NCBI RefSeq assembly: GCF_030272615.1 | Contig: NC_081413.1 | Coordinates: 158,656,349-158,720,348, forward strand | DNA from: Cryptomeria japonica | Taxonomy: Eukaryota; Streptophyta; Pinopsida; Cupressales; Cupressaceae | Length of the DNA stretch: 64,000 nucleotides | Direction of reading: 5' to 3' | Part shown: one piece after another, positions 10,814 through 23,800 of the stretch | Position numbering within the stretch: position 1 is the stretch's first letter | How the letters are laid out: the number at the start of each line of letters is the position of its first letter | The notes under the pieces: generated by a model | Databases searched by the model: none | What the model was told of the DNA's origin: nothing | The model's input: only the letters and a program-made list of their open reading frames with translations | Translations under genes and position numbers: made by a program

Positions 10814-13800
10814 AGACAATGTTGGAACAATATTGTTTCAAAGAAAATAAAAAAATGTTGCCCCGTCATGCGAAAAAAACATGCCCCAATATGTCGAGAG
10901 ATGGAGGTAGGTTGCCCTCTTGAGAGATTGTTTGTGCATTAAAGGCATGAATGATCTCTCAGAAGAAGAAGAATGTTATATGAGAGATGAAAGAATGGTT
11001 TACTTGATGACATGAATAGGTTTGATTGGGTAGAAGAAATGGTTGAAATGATTTGTAGATTGATTGATTGGATTGATTGAATTGATGGGATTGATTGGAA
11101 TGATTTGATTGACTAAAATTGATTAGATTGATTGGATAAAGATCAATTCTAGTTTTAATAAGAACACATCCTATATAAGACAAAGATAGATGACCAAAAT
11201 GTTTGGTTTCAGGAAGTATACATCCTGTATAAGATGAAGATAGATGATCATGTATTGTTTTAGGAAGGACACATCCTGTATAAGATAGATGATAGATGAA
11301 ATATGATGAAATGAAGAATGATTGGTAAGAAGTGAAGAATGTTAGGAAAGAGAATTGATTGATGGATAGAATAGTTGATATGTGGAAATGAAACTATCAT
11401 GAATTATTGCATCTCTTTATTATAGTGAAAAAATTCATCATTGAGCCTTATTATGTATCAATGGAGCTTTGTACACTAGGGCATGAAGAACCAAAGTGTA
11501 AATGGCATCCCATTGCAGCAACAAACACATAGCAAACAAGGAGTGAATCCATCCATCCTCGGGTTGTTGTATTAAGGGTCGAGGTATGTGTGATAGTCAA
11601 AAGCATAGATATCCTTGACTTTCATTGGTGCATAGGATACTTGTCAGATGAACGTACTAACACATACACCCAAAATATTTGTGCCCCAAAACTTCATGAA
11701 AATAGACCACAGACAAGAAACAAAGAAAAAGGATCAAGAGCCATCCTTGTTCCTCTAGTCACTTGTAGACACCCTTGAGTAGCATAGGAACCTAATCTAT
11801 CATAAATTGATAAAGATAAATCACTAAAAGATAAGACTAACTTGACCAAATAAGTCAACAACCATATTAATCTTCTTGCCAAGGATAAGTGTTTGTTGAT
11901 TTGATGATTGTTTGATAGGATGTCCATTGTAGGAAAGATGTATCCATTAGGACATGATACTTGATAGGTGCCTTTTTTAGGAATGATGTATCTATAATGA
12001 CATGTTGTTTGATAAGGATACTTAAACTGATAGGGAATTCATCGGTTAAGTTGTAGGTTAGTTTGGTAGTTTGTCTATTGATACGTGATTTATTAAGCTC
12101 AATGTTTCGATGTATTTTGTATTTGTGTTTTTTGAAATGTTTGTCGTTTGCAAAGGATAATTTATTGTGAATTGTGATTGATGGATAGTTTGGGGTTTTT
12201 TTATTATTCTTCTGATGTTTACATTTTTCAAATTTTATTTGATGTTTTTTTTAAATTTTTTCAAGACATTTTATAAATTTTTTGGATTTTGTTAGAACAT
12301 TTTATGTTTTTGAATTTTTTTGAATTTTTTTGGATTACAAGCAAGATGTATTTGTTTGCCCCTAGTGTCTAGCAAGGCAAGGAATATTATTAATGGATTA
12401 ATAAATTTTTAAGGTGGAGATGGATAGGAAAAAGATGGAGCTAGCTTATTATGGAACATGAAGGGACATATCAAGAGGTTTTTGGAAATCATATTTTTAC
12501 ATTTTTCTTTTTGTCCTTGGTTTTTATCAAAGATCAAGAGATGGAAAAGGGGATATGGATGGAGATAGGATATGGATAGAAGAAGAAAGATCATAGGTAG
12601 TAATGGATGATGGAAGGAAGTAATGGATATGATAAAGGATATTAACTAAGGGCATGGATAAGGTGAAGTAAATAGGATGCCTGATGCTTATGAATATCCT
12701 TAGCTTTGTCAAGATCAAAGATGGAAAAACAAGATGGATGTAAATAGGGTGATGGATACTGGATGAAGGGATAATGGGAGATGCAGTAGGAAGAATAGAG
12801 TGGATGAAACTTACCCACAATTATAAAGGTCTCCATTTACAAAAGGGTGATCCATGAAATCGTCACAACATCTAGCGCCACTAGAATAAGTGTTCCTGAA
12901 CATTTCAAAGATAGAGATCCAACCCACACTTAGAACTTCAGAAAATTCAATCAAACATATCTAGTGATTAGGAAGCATACTCAAAAGGGAAGAAGAATCC
13001 CAAACTTGATCAAGGTACTTATTCTTTGATTTCCCATGTGTGCGCAAATGCATTCAATCTAGCTCATATGATCATTGTAATCTTTAGAATCTGGTGCGAC
13101 TGGCTACGTGAATTACCCTAACTTCAAAAGTATCCTAGATAGAGCCTCGCTACCAACAAACCTTTATAGCCCTAATGAAGCTATCATTGTAATCTCATTA
13201 ATATTGCTCCATTTCCATCCAAGAATCCATAGCCTTGATGGAATTACTCTCATGTTCCCAAAGCCAAGCATTTTGATATTTCTTTTCATGCATTTTTGCT
13301 TTTCTTTTCTTGATTTTCTTTTCTTTCTCATGCTTTTATTTTGATCTTTTGATATTGATTTTTCTCTCATCATTGATTCTTTTGTGCATTATCTCATAAG
13401 AAATGAAGTTTACGTGGGTTAGAGAATTACAGTAGCGCTAAAGCAAGATTTTAGATTTTTCACTAGTCACGTCTTTAACTAAGAGATCACAATGATTCGG
13501 TGCAATCGATTAAGTGTGTGAGATATAGTAATCAAAATATTTTAGCATCATGATACAATAAGTGATTCTTTTCCAAGTCGATTGTACATCCCAACTAGAA
13601 GATAATGTTAAAGAGGAACAATCTTGGATTTTGAAATGTTTTGAATGAAAATGGACTAAAAATAAGATTGAGCATGGGCGAGTGTGTGACAAAATGACAT
13701 AAATGCCTATTTCACAGATGAAGGATTCATGAAAATTAAAGGATTGAATGGGAGGGATGGAAGGATGGAAAATAGGTGTCAGATGATAGATAGGATGTTG

Positions 13801-14206
13801 GAATATTTGTGCAAGGATAGATGGAAATGTCTTCAAGGTCAACGTTGGCACACACTTTGAGAGGTGATGAAGTGATGAACGACATGTGTATTTTGAATTT
13901 TAAAATTTTGATGGAGTGGATATGAACTTCGGTACATAAGGCCCCAAAATGGATGGAGGTGATGGAGTATTTAAGATAATGGATTATGGGGCACAAGGAC
14001 CCAAAATAGACTTGAAAGGTGTGATACGTTTAGATGGAGGGATGAAGGAAGCCTTGTGAATAAAAAGTTTGGATGCCAATTTTTATTTTTATTTGGGATG
14101 CAATGCTTTTATCGGAATCCACATTGATTTTATTTTTCTTTTCATTTGGTTCCTTGGAACACATTGCTTCTATGAGTGACTTAGTAATCCACATAGTTTT
14201 TTATTT
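10814..14206. other. Gypsy-1 interior, 3' non-coding part
   Basis: About 3.4 kb between the G-patch ORF and the 3' LTR. Open frames here are short and low in complexity, and I see no RT, RNase H or integrase remnant on either strand. It includes GATTGATTG-rich DNA at 11040-11130, a tandem repeat at 11137-11310 and purine-rich GGATGGAT-like DNA at 12410-12800. Confidence 0.6.
11137..11310. repeat. Imperfect tandem repeat, about 3 copies of ~56 bp
   Basis: The phrase ACATCCTRTATAAGA recurs at about 11164, 11220 and 11269, each followed by a run like AGATAGATGA. Each unit also carries a TTTTAATAAG / TTTCAGGAAG / TTTTAGGAAG start. Confidence 0.7.
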
Positions 14207-15481
14207 TTATTTTCTCATAATGGGCCTTTGTAGACTTTTGGATATTGCTTTCTGATTTTGGATTAATTTTTTCTTTGATCTGACATGTCTTTTAGATGGG
14301 ACATGTTTATCTTTGGATGTATGTGGATTTTTGGAGCTATGGATTTTATTCTTGGCATTCAAATTTCTTCCAAAGGGAATGGGATTCATGGATAGATAAG
14401 AATGATATGAAGTTATTTTGGATGGGTCGATGTAGGTATATGGTTGGAAGGTGCTCAAAGATGTAAGCCTTTGTTGATCTTGATTTATGACAGGGTAATT
14501 AGATTGTGAGCTAGGGATCATATGGATCGTGGATGGAGGGACATAGGGTCCTAATATGGATGGAAGGGAGGAAGACTTTGATTTTGAGATAAAAGGACCC
14601 AAAATGGATTTAGAGGATAGGGATTGTGTATGTTTGGATTTATATGGAGGAATGTGGGATTTATCAAGGACACCAACATTTCAAGAGTGAGTTGCATAGC
14701 CAAGGCCATGATAATTAAGATTTTATTTGATATGATGGAGTTCTAATATACCTTGTTTATGTAGGCCTAACCCTTTTCCTTGATAATGCATGTTTTGAAA
14801 AATATTTTTAGCAATGGGATACATGTTATTTTTAAAACAAGGTGCGAGTCCATTTTGAGGAGGGTATGGTATGGAAGAAATGACAGGATCATGAAGTTGA
14901 CCAAATCGGAAGAAAACAGAGGAACCCATTTGATAGGTAAGTGGTTCATGAAAATATTTGATAGGGGTGATGGGATCTTGTGGAAGATTGGTAGGATTAT
15001 GACATGGAGGTGAAGGGAATATCTGATCTTGACTTGGAATAGGATCATTGGAGCTTGTGCTTTTCTTTTGATTTTGAAAATTTGTATCATTGAAGTTGGT
15101 TCTTTGCTCTTGATTTTGAATTGGATCATTGAAGGGGATGGAAGGGATATCATGATCTTGCTTAGGAGGTGTGTATTGAATGTGATTTGAAAGGATATTT
15201 TTCTCTTAAGTTGGAAGGCAATCATATTGGATGGAATAAAAAAGGGTGAGGGTATCATCATAAGACTCTTTACAAGTGGGATCTTGATAAAAAATTGGAT
15301 TAGATTAAAGGGTTTGTTCTTGATCTTGATTTATTTCAAGACTCATTTCTTTTGACTTTGGATTATCCTCTTGACATGGGGTAGGAGTTTGGACATGAAT
15401 GGGGGGTTCTTGGAAGGACTCAACAATTTGGCATGATGAGAAAAGATTTTGAATGGGACTCTTTGGAGTTGGTTTTAACAT
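14207..15481 (-). pseudogene. Gypsy-1 single ORF with G-patch domain, about 424 codons
   Basis: From ATG 15481-15479 on the minus strand one frame can be followed to 14207 with only a few stops. The N-terminal half is rich in Pro, Gln, Asn and Ser (phrases such as EINQDQEQTL and NDPIPSQDQIF). A G-patch lies at about 14735-14800: MHYQGKGLGLHKQGI, with the glycine spacing of that family. The C-terminal part is Ser/Lys-rich and basic (RHVRSKKKLIQNQK). G-patches occur near the gag/protease junction of some plant Ty3 elements, so this is probably a gag-derived protein in an element that has lost pol. No zinc knuckle or protease aspartate is visible. RNA binding is the family expectation, not something shown here. 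Confidence 0.6.
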
Positions 15482-17211
15482 ATTGTTTTAATTTTTGTGA
15501 ATTTGGATAATGATGCAACTAAAATGCATAGGTATATTTTTGGATTTTATGGGATTACAGATGACTTTAAAATGATGAACTAGATGCACCTATAGACTTT
15601 ATGAGCTTGATTTATCACAAGGTTTGAAATGATTTGGACACCAATTGATATATTCTAATTGACCCTAGTGGCATTGGTTTTAACAGTGGGATGCAAGTCT
15701 GGAGTGGGACACATGCGAAACAGGAGATTGGCAAAATCGAAGGACCAGATTGAGGACACTGTATATGAGATATTGAAGATTATTTTGACCCAAATTAAGA
15801 CTATGAATGATGATACCCTATACTAGACTAATTAGAAAGGGCATCTGGATTGATTGGAGATTGATTGATAAAAGAGGATTTTTTTAGTTCAAAAAATTTC
15901 CAAGCAAATGTTGGGACTCGATCCTAAGACAATACAAGTGCAAAATGAGAACTATGAAACCTATGGGGACTTATGGGTTTAATGAATTCCTAAACAAAAT
16001 TTTGGACTTGATCTTAAGATAATTCAATTGTAAAATGAGGACTATGCAACCTATGGGGACCTATGGATTCTACACAAACTTTTGATCACAAATACATGAG
16101 TGAGATAACATGATGTTTTTGCAGTTGACCTTATGTTTGATTTTAAGAACTTTGTTTGCAATTTTTATTGACTAAGTTTGGTGTTTTGTGATCTCATTGA
16201 ACGCAAATCTCTATTGCAAGGATTATTTATGTTTGAAAGAAAAGAATACAGAATGTTTGCTTAATTCTCTGAACAAAGTAAAAAACATATTCAAGCACAA
16301 TTCCTAGGATGGCAAGGGCAATATCTATTGGATTTCCACTGTAGAAAATAATATGATCCACACTTAATCAGAGCAAACAACCTAGAAGTTTGGCAACATT
16401 GGCTCCCCTCCACAACACACACTTCCTGGGAATGCCAAACTTCAAATTCCTAGAGACTCGTAGGTCTCAAGGAACTTTCTATCTCTACTCTGGACTGTAA
16501 GATTGCGGGATGGCTTCAGAGGTTTGACCTCATGCACCAGCAAATAGAAGGATTTTTGGCTTCTAAAACAAACGGTTCTTAGTTGGGGAACTTCAGTGGA
16601 ACTCAGTGTCTACCCATGTGGCGATGACTCACTTAAGAGTCTATCCCATTCCTCATTAAAGGATTTTTGTGCATCTCACATGAGTGTGGAGACTAAGGGA
16701 ACCATTAGTCTAGATAAACATCACCAAGAAGTCACAGATTTTGCCTAAATTATCAATTTATATATCGGGTTGAAGAAGTACCCCTTGGTTCGGTCCCTCA
16801 CACTTGACCTTATGGGCTACTTGAGAGGCAGGTCCTCTACTTGAAAAAGAAAACTTGAGCATCGCTAACACTTTTCTCTTGCACCTAGGACCACGAAAGC
16901 CAGGGAGAGGATAGTGTGTGTTAGCAGCAGGTCTTCTCACGACCACAAGCGTGCCAAACACAAAAGGCACTGATTAATTTTAAGCACCAATTGAAAAGTT
17001 ATTTATGCTAGAAAATTAAGACCACTCCTAATCTACCTCTGCAAGCAAGTAATTAGTAGTTTTGGTTTTATGTTTGTCTTCAACCAATCATATGTTCTTC
17101 TCCTCCAAACTTTGCTTGCCACATGCTGAAAATGAAACATTAGTAATAGAGACAATCAACATAAATCAAAATCACAGTCAGAAACAACAACAAAAGGTTT
17201 TTTTTAGGAAT
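15482..17211 (-). other. Gypsy-1 5' leader, non-coding
   Basis: A long untranslated leader on the minus strand. Short frames in 16300-16980 have no protein-like features. A ~105-bp tandem duplication lies at 15905-16075. The segment 16740-16980 is less AT-rich than its surroundings and has no identity I can support. Confidence 0.5.
15905..16075. repeat. Tandem duplication, ~105-bp unit
   Basis: The block GGACTYGATCYTAAGA...CYTATGGGGAC occurs twice in a row, starting near 15916 and 16004, with about 85% identity by eye. Confidence 0.75.
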
Positions 17212-17555
17212 TTGCTAAAAATAGAAACTTGCTAAAAATAGAAACCTACCAAAAATAGAAACCTACTAAAAATAGAAACCTACCAAAAATAGAAATGTCC
17301 TAAAAATGGAAATCTGCTAGAAATAGAAACTTGCTAAATTTAGAAACCTACCAACCAAAAATGGAAAGTTTCTAAAAATGAAAACCTGACAAAAATGAAA
17401 AGCTGCCAGAAATAGAAACCTACCAAAAATGGAAACATGCTAAAAATGGAAACCTACCAAATTTGGAAACCTACCAAAAATGAAAACCTACTAAAAATGA
17501 AAACCTACCAAATTTAGAAACCTACCAAAAATGGAAACCTACTAAAAATGGTAAC
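17212..17555. repeat. Minisatellite of ~17-bp units (AAAATAGAAACCTACCA)
   Basis: About 20 imperfect copies of a 16-18-bp unit with the words CTAAAAATAGAAAC, CTACCAAAAATGGAAAC and CTACCAAATTTAGAAAC. It lies just inside the PBS of Gypsy-1, in the leader of the minus-strand transcript. Confidence 0.85.
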
Positions 17556-17680
17556 TTTTTTTCTTAAATTTTAAGACATAAAATTGATGTGACAATTGCA
17601 AAAACTTGGGTATAGTTGTGAAATCTAGGGCTTGTACTTGTAGACATACACAAAATTCCAAATCAAAGTAATGTTGCTTT

Positions 17681-17696
17681 CATGTCAGGTTCACCA
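17681..17696 (-). other. Primer binding site of Gypsy-1
   Basis: Minus strand TGGTGAACCTGACATG starts 2 bases inside the 5' LTR. TGG at the start and its position are as expected for pairing with a tRNA 3' end; the tRNA identity was not determined. Confidence 0.75.
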
Positions 17697-17698
17697 AA

Positions 17699-18660
17699 TG
17701 TATTATGAAAAATTTAGGCATAATTAACTAGAATAGATGAGCTAACCACTAGAACTCAATCCTAATTAGCTAAATCCATAAGTGATAATGAAATTCAATT
17801 AAATTGACAAAGCATAGACATCAAAGCATTAAAACCCCATTTCTTGATGCAATTTGCTTTCATTTCTCTTTTGCATTATCATGGTTGTGTGGTTCTAAGT
17901 GTTGCATTGGGATTCCTACATAAGATTAACACAATAAATTTGAAGATATTGACTATTGAATTTTGGAAATGGATTCGCAGTTTATAAATTTTGAATGAGA
18001 AAATTGAAAGGTTGAGATGCATTTGAGAATAGAATTGATCAATTATTGATATTGGATGACACAGAATTGATTGGGAGTTGAACTCATTTGATTGATGAGT
18101 TAACTAAGGAGATAATTGAATTGATTGTGAAGTTGATTGAATTGATTGCCCAATCAGACTAAAAGTTAGTGTCAGTTAGGATTTTTACATGTGCTATAGG
18201 AAATTAATTTGAAATTCAAATTTCATTTACATTTAGCTTGAATTTGGATTTTTTAATTCATCAAATGAAATGCACATTTTACTAAAATTAGATGAAATTA
18301 GAATTTGGAGAATTTTAAATTTTTGAATTTGAATATTTGAAAAGAATGAATTAGTTAATTAAATAATTTAAAGAAATTATTTAATTATTAGAAATTGGAT
18401 TTAATTAAATAGTAAAAATTATCTAATTAAAGGTATTAATTCGAAATCAATTAAATAATAAAATATTTAATTAATATAAAGAAGAGGAGGTTGAATAATT
18501 AAACAATGAGAAGAAATTGAATAATTAGTAATGATAAAAATTATGATTGAATTAGTTCAAAATAATTTACATTAGATTTAACTAAATATTAAAAAAATTA
18601 TTTAATTAGCAAAGAAGAAGAATTAGTGTGTTAATGATGAGACATTTTTAGGTGTCTACA
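17699..18660 (-). repeat. 5' LTR of Gypsy-1 (962 bp)
   Basis: Plus-strand ends TGTATTATGAAA and GGTGTCTACA. It pairs with 9753-10799 and is followed by ATTAT, the same 5 bases that precede the other LTR. Confidence 0.9.
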
Positions 18661-18969
18661 ATTATAATAACAATATTTCATTACTACCAATAAATCTCAT
18701 TAAATTATGTGTTTGACAAAAACTTATTTTTACAATAGATAATTGTTTTTGTCTTTTAATGTTTCCTCTTGGTTTGGTTTGGCTTTTTTGTTTTGATTTT
18801 GGCTTGGCATTTATTTTTACTTTTCTTTTATAATATTGAAAAGCATAATTAAAAACACAAATGAAAATATGGCTTTGCATGCGAAAAAATGATGCAAAGC
18901 ATCGACAACCATTTCGAACATTCATATTTGTCGTGAGGAATTCATAGGGGCTTTGCAAATTGCTTCTCT

Positions 18970-20880
18970 ATGTTGGCAAACAACTTTTGGGCTGAGGATC
19001 CTGGCATGATCATATCATGGACCCACGAACAAGAGGCCTTCTTTGCAAAAACAAAATATTCTTTGATTGAAACGGTTAAGGCTCTCCCTCTTCCCTGCAA
19101 GGGTTGGGATCGAGACTAGCATTTGGTGAGTCGTAGAAATAAAAGGGCATTAGGGCAACCAAATTGCCACAATCGGTATTCCAATCATTGTTGGGAGGAG
19201 GGTTTTGTAAAACCTAACCAGCCAAATAGCTCCTTTGCTTGCCACATTTTTCCTACACGAAATCCCTCGAGTAAATTATCAAAGGGTATGGATACCCTAG
19301 GCCGCCATTCTTTCATGAATCATCATAATTCAAAGGAAGATAAGCATCCTAAGATGGATTTACCTTCAAATCCTCCAGAAACTTCAAATGAGTTGGTCAT
19401 TGAAATTGATACCCAAACTCAGGCCAGGTATCAAATGCATTGCAATGACCAAATGATCTTTGCTTGATGGAAAGGTCAGGGGACCCCATCAGAACTAATT
19501 GCTAACTGGTTGTCTTCTTCTTTCAATAATCAGGTAAAAATTGACATCCTTCCTGATAATTTCTTTGCTATTGAATGTGGTAATCAAGGTTTGAGAAATA
19601 GTTTGCTAAATGGGGACATATTAACATTCAAGGGTCTTGGGTTTGATTGCTAGGAATGGCAACCCCTCTTTCTTCCATCTCAATTAAATACCTGCATGGT
19701 TAATAGAGAAATTTCACTTGATAAATTTCCTATAGAATTGCAAAATAATGATTTTTTAAGAATAATAGGCAACAAAATTGGTAAATTTGTAGAAGTTAAA
19801 AAATAGCCCTTAGCTTCTTCAACCAGCTTCTTATCGTTAACATGAATATTAACATTAAATCTTTAGATCCCATAACGCTGAAATGTGATAATTATAGTTT
19901 AACCCTAGAATTACCCTTTATAATGGCTCTTTTGAAGACATTATTCCAAGGAAGATCCCCTCTAAAAAACCTCTCCTTGGATCATTTATCAAGTCTGATG
20001 GTGCCTCATTCAGATTTGTGGCAGGAGGGGTTTTACCTTAGAGGGCTATAAGACTAAAATTAACTCTAATCATCTCACCCCAGATCCTTTAGAGATCCTA
20101 TGTCCTCATTCCCATCCCAATAGCTCCCATGTCAAGACCTCTCGGTCCCTTCTCCCTCCACTGCCAACTATTAGCCCACCTATAGCTGACTCATTGCTTA
20201 GGGATCAAGACCTAGAAGAAGGCAAAATTAGTGAGCTGCCCCCTCAGAAGGGTCAGGTTGGACTGGCAAATATTTCATTGTCTAGTTCTCTCATCCCACC
20301 AAAGAGGTTGAGTCCCTCGAGGTTCCCCCCTTTAATGAAACTAACCTCCTCTGCACAATCAATGGAGAAGGATAGTTACTCTCTGGTACCAGGAATGGAA
20401 TCCTTGCAAGGTCAACCAATCTCTCAAGTCTCAAGTGTGGAGACCGTTGAGGATGTAAAGGATCATCCTCCACCTCTAAAGGTTGTTTCTAATACAATTG
20501 TAGAATCTGAGAGTGATCGAGTGGCTAAGGAAATTAACATCATTGCCAATTTTGTAGGGGAAGAAGTAGTAAATGACCTTATGGATCAACTCGTTGATGA
20601 AATCTGTGATGATGAGGAATTGGAAAGACAAAGGGATTTCTATGTCAAAAATCTAGTGGATGTTGCCAGAGTTGACTTAGAAAATGATAATCTATACACT
20701 CTAGGCATTCTCAGCTCTGAAGGAAGCAAAGATTCTCTTGACTGCACTAAACTCAGTAAGAGAAGAGGCAGGAAATCCCTTGCTGAACTAAGATCAAAGG
20801 ATGGGGAAGCAAGGGGTCAGTCTAAATTATCTACTCTTTTTAATGCAAGGGAGAGGAAGTTCCTCCCCATAGAGCCATGA
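18970..20880 (+). pseudogene. LINE-1 ORF1 (DUF4283-like nucleic-acid-binding protein)
   Basis: The frame opens at ATG 18970 (MLANNFWAEDPG) and is followed to 19467 and onward through stops at 19117, 19465, about 19650 and about 19804. At 19468-19800 the pattern of the domain common in plant LINE ORF1 is visible: a hydrophobic core, then DILTFKGLGFD with EWQPLF, then a LPIE-like FPIELQNNDFLRIIGNKIGKFVEV. The following part (KSLDPITLKCDNYSLTLELPF) shifts frame near 19820 and again by 20100. The last 228 codons (20194-20878) are open, acidic, Ser/Pro-rich and end in a basic KRRGRKSLAELR. Such proteins bind the LINE RNA; here the gene is broken. Confidence 0.75.
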
Positions 20881-23800
20881 AATCATAACATGGAATTTTA
20901 GGGGTCTGAATTCCCCTAACAAACAATGCATCTTAAAGCATTGCATCTCTGATTCAAAACCAAACATAATTTTAATCCAAGAAACTAAAATGAACTCCTC
21001 TAAGATTGTCCTTTTTGAGAAAAAAAACTAGGCGTCAGACAGCTGAAGCATTCCCCTGCTATAGGGGCCTCAGGGGGCTTAGCTATCATCTGGGACTCTA
21101 GATTCATCTCGTTTACACCTTTAGAGATTAAGCAAAATTAGATAGGAGGAGAAGTAGCAAGCTATAAAAATAACCTAAGATTCAAATTGATAAACGTTTA
21201 CGGCCCTATCCAGGATAGGGATAAGGCTCGGGTGTGGATGTAACTTGAGGCTTTCCTCAAAAGTTTCCCAAATGAGGTATGTATCATTGGTGGATATTTC
21301 AATGCCATCACTAAGGTAGAAGACAAAAGAGGAGGTAGTAGCAAACTTCCTCCAGCGGCTATAGATTTCAATCATTAGATCAATAGAAATTCCCTGTTGG
21401 AAATCCAAATGGCAGAGAATGCCTTTACCTGGAACAACAGAAGGATAGGTTTATGTAACATTGTTGAGAAATTAGATAGGTTCTTTATCCATGGGGGGCT
21501 CTCAGAGCTTAATTACACCATGGAAGTAGAGCCTCTCCCTTTATCAAGATCTGACCACTTCCCACTCCAACTAAACTTATTATCAGACCACTCCCCTAGA
21601 AACTGCCCCTTCAAATTTGAGAGCAAGTGGTTCAGAGATGATAACATTTTAAACCTAATTGAAAATTGATGGAGAAGCTCTGTGTTCTCAGGATCGAAGA
21701 TGTTTATTATTGCAAGCAAGTTAAATCTTATCAAAAGGAATCTCTTAGAGTGGAATAGGATAAATTTTGGAAATATTTTCAATAAAAAACTCTTAATAGA
21801 AAATGATCTTAAGAATGTTAACACTGAAGTTCTGGAGAAAGGGATGGATGAACATCTCTTCCTTAAGGAAAAAGCACTACTCTCTGAGTATGAAAAGATA
21901 CTGTCAAATGAAGAGATCTTCTGGAAACAAAAATCTAGGGAGACTTGGTTGAGTGATGGGGACCAGAATACCAAGTTTTTCCACAATAATACCAAGCAAA
22001 GGTGATGGGTTAATCAAATTTCTAGTATTAAGAATTGACAAGGCTCCATCCTGTCTGAACCGGATGATGTTGCCTCTGAGGCAGTAAGGTTCTTTGACAA
22101 AATCTTAAACAATACTGAAGGTTCCAACCTAAGAGGCCAACTCAATATTATCAAGAATCTCTCAAAACTCATTCACGACAACCACAATAAAGGCCTGTTA
22201 AAGAAATTCTCTGAGGAGGAGGTTAAATCTATCCTTATGAAGATGAATCCAGATAAGGCTCCAGACCCGGATGGCTTCCCCACAAGCTTTTTCCAAAAAT
22301 GTTGGGGTTTTATGGGGACAAAGATCATGGAAGCCTTAGAAGGTGTTAGGAACTCCGGTAAGATTCTCAAAGAGATCAACAATACCTTCCTTGCTCTCAT
22401 CCCCCAAAAAGAGAAACCTGATAGCTTCAATGACTTCAAACCAATAGGCCTTTGCAATACTCTTTATAAACTCCTAACCAAAACCCTAGCAGCCAGACTT
22501 CAGAATCTTCTCCCCATTATTATTAGTGAAGAACAAACCGGTTTCATAGCAAGTAGATCAATCTATGATGGGGTAATTATATCCCAAGAAGCTATTCATT
22601 TGGTCCAACTCAACAGTGCCCCAAGCATGCTAATCAAATTAGATATAAGTAAAGTGTATGACAAAGTTGATTGGTGCTTTCTATGTAAATGCTTGGACAC
22701 TTTTGTCTTTTCCAAATCTTGGATCAACCTAATTTTTGAGTGTATATCCACCCCTAAACTGTCTGTTATGGTTAATGGTTCTCTAGAAGGTTTCTTCAAC
22801 AGCTCAAGAGGGCTCAGGCAAGGAGATCCGATGTGCCCCTTCCTCTTCATCATCATGGAAGAAGCCCTAGGAAGATCCATCTCTAAGGCTAAAGAGGAGG
22901 GTGGGATCCAAGGAATTCCCATTACCAGTGGCCTCCCCTCCTTCACCCACCAGCAATTTGTTGACAACATGATGCTTTTTGGTCAAGGAAGTTCAAGGGA
23001 AGCGAGTGCCTTCAAAGGCATCCTCAATTCCTATATGGTAGCTTCGGGTCAAGAGGTGAATCTAGAAAAATTGGCAATTTTTATGTTCAACATAGACCCC
23101 TCATTAGGAATGGAGATCTACAATGTCCTGAAGATCAGTCAGGGTACCCTTCCTTGCAAATATCTAGGCATTCCCCTTGACAAGGGAAGGAGATCTTCAA
23201 AATTGTGGGACAACTTGGTGGATAAAATCAAGTCTAGGATTAACACTTGGAAAGGAAAATGGCTTTCATCTGTAGTTAGGGCAACCTTGGTTAGATCAGT
23301 TTTGTCACCTATGCCCATTTACTAGCTCTCCTGTCAACATCTATCTTCTTCCAAACTAGCTGAGCTCAACAAGCATCTCAGAACTTTCTTTTGGAAAGGT
23401 GCTAATGATAACTAAAAAATATCACTCATATCTTGGGACAAGATATGCAAACCTAAAGAAGGAGGAGTTGGCATTAAAAACCTCTGTAATCAGGGAAGAG
23501 CCCTGGGTGCCAAGTTGGTTTGGAGAATGTTCAGAACCCCCCACCTCAAATGGGCAAGGTTGTTGCACCATAAATACCTTAATGGAGGGAATCCTATCCA
23601 AATCTTCAGTGAAATCAATCCTCCCAGAGAGTCCTGCTTATGGAATTTCATGTTGGATTGTAGGAGTATTATTTCTGACAAACTGACTTCGAACCTGGGG
23701 TCTAGGGATAAAGACCTTTTCTGGTCTGATTCATGGGGTGTATTTCTGACAAACTGACTTCGAACCTGGGGTCTAGGGATAAAGACCTTTTCTGGTCTGA

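Larger units (their letters stand above)
9753..18660 (-). mobile_element. Gypsy-1: complete LTR element lacking pol, TSD ATTAT
   Basis: Two LTRs (9753-10799 and 17699-18660) in direct orientation have TG...CA ends and are flanked by the same 5 bases, ATTAT (9748-9752 and 18661-18665). A tRNA-complementary PBS sits inside the right LTR and a polypurine tract inside the left LTR, both on the minus strand, so transcription runs right to left. The 6.9-kb interior has one degenerate ORF with a G-patch and no protease, RT or integrase, so it is a non-autonomous element. LTR end sequence and PPT match Gypsy-2, which suggests related Tat-like families. The LTRs differ by roughly 10% by eye, so it is fairly old. 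Confidence 0.9.

Noticed and set aside
12400-13400. Overlapping minus- and plus-strand frames of 60-110 codons in Gypsy-1
   Set aside because: Ile/His/Ser/Pro-rich translations of GGATGGAT-type purine-rich DNA; no common frame and no domain.
16758-16970. 70-codon frame containing GFRGPRCKRK
   Set aside because: Short, isolated, in the untranslated leader of Gypsy-1, with no partner frame.
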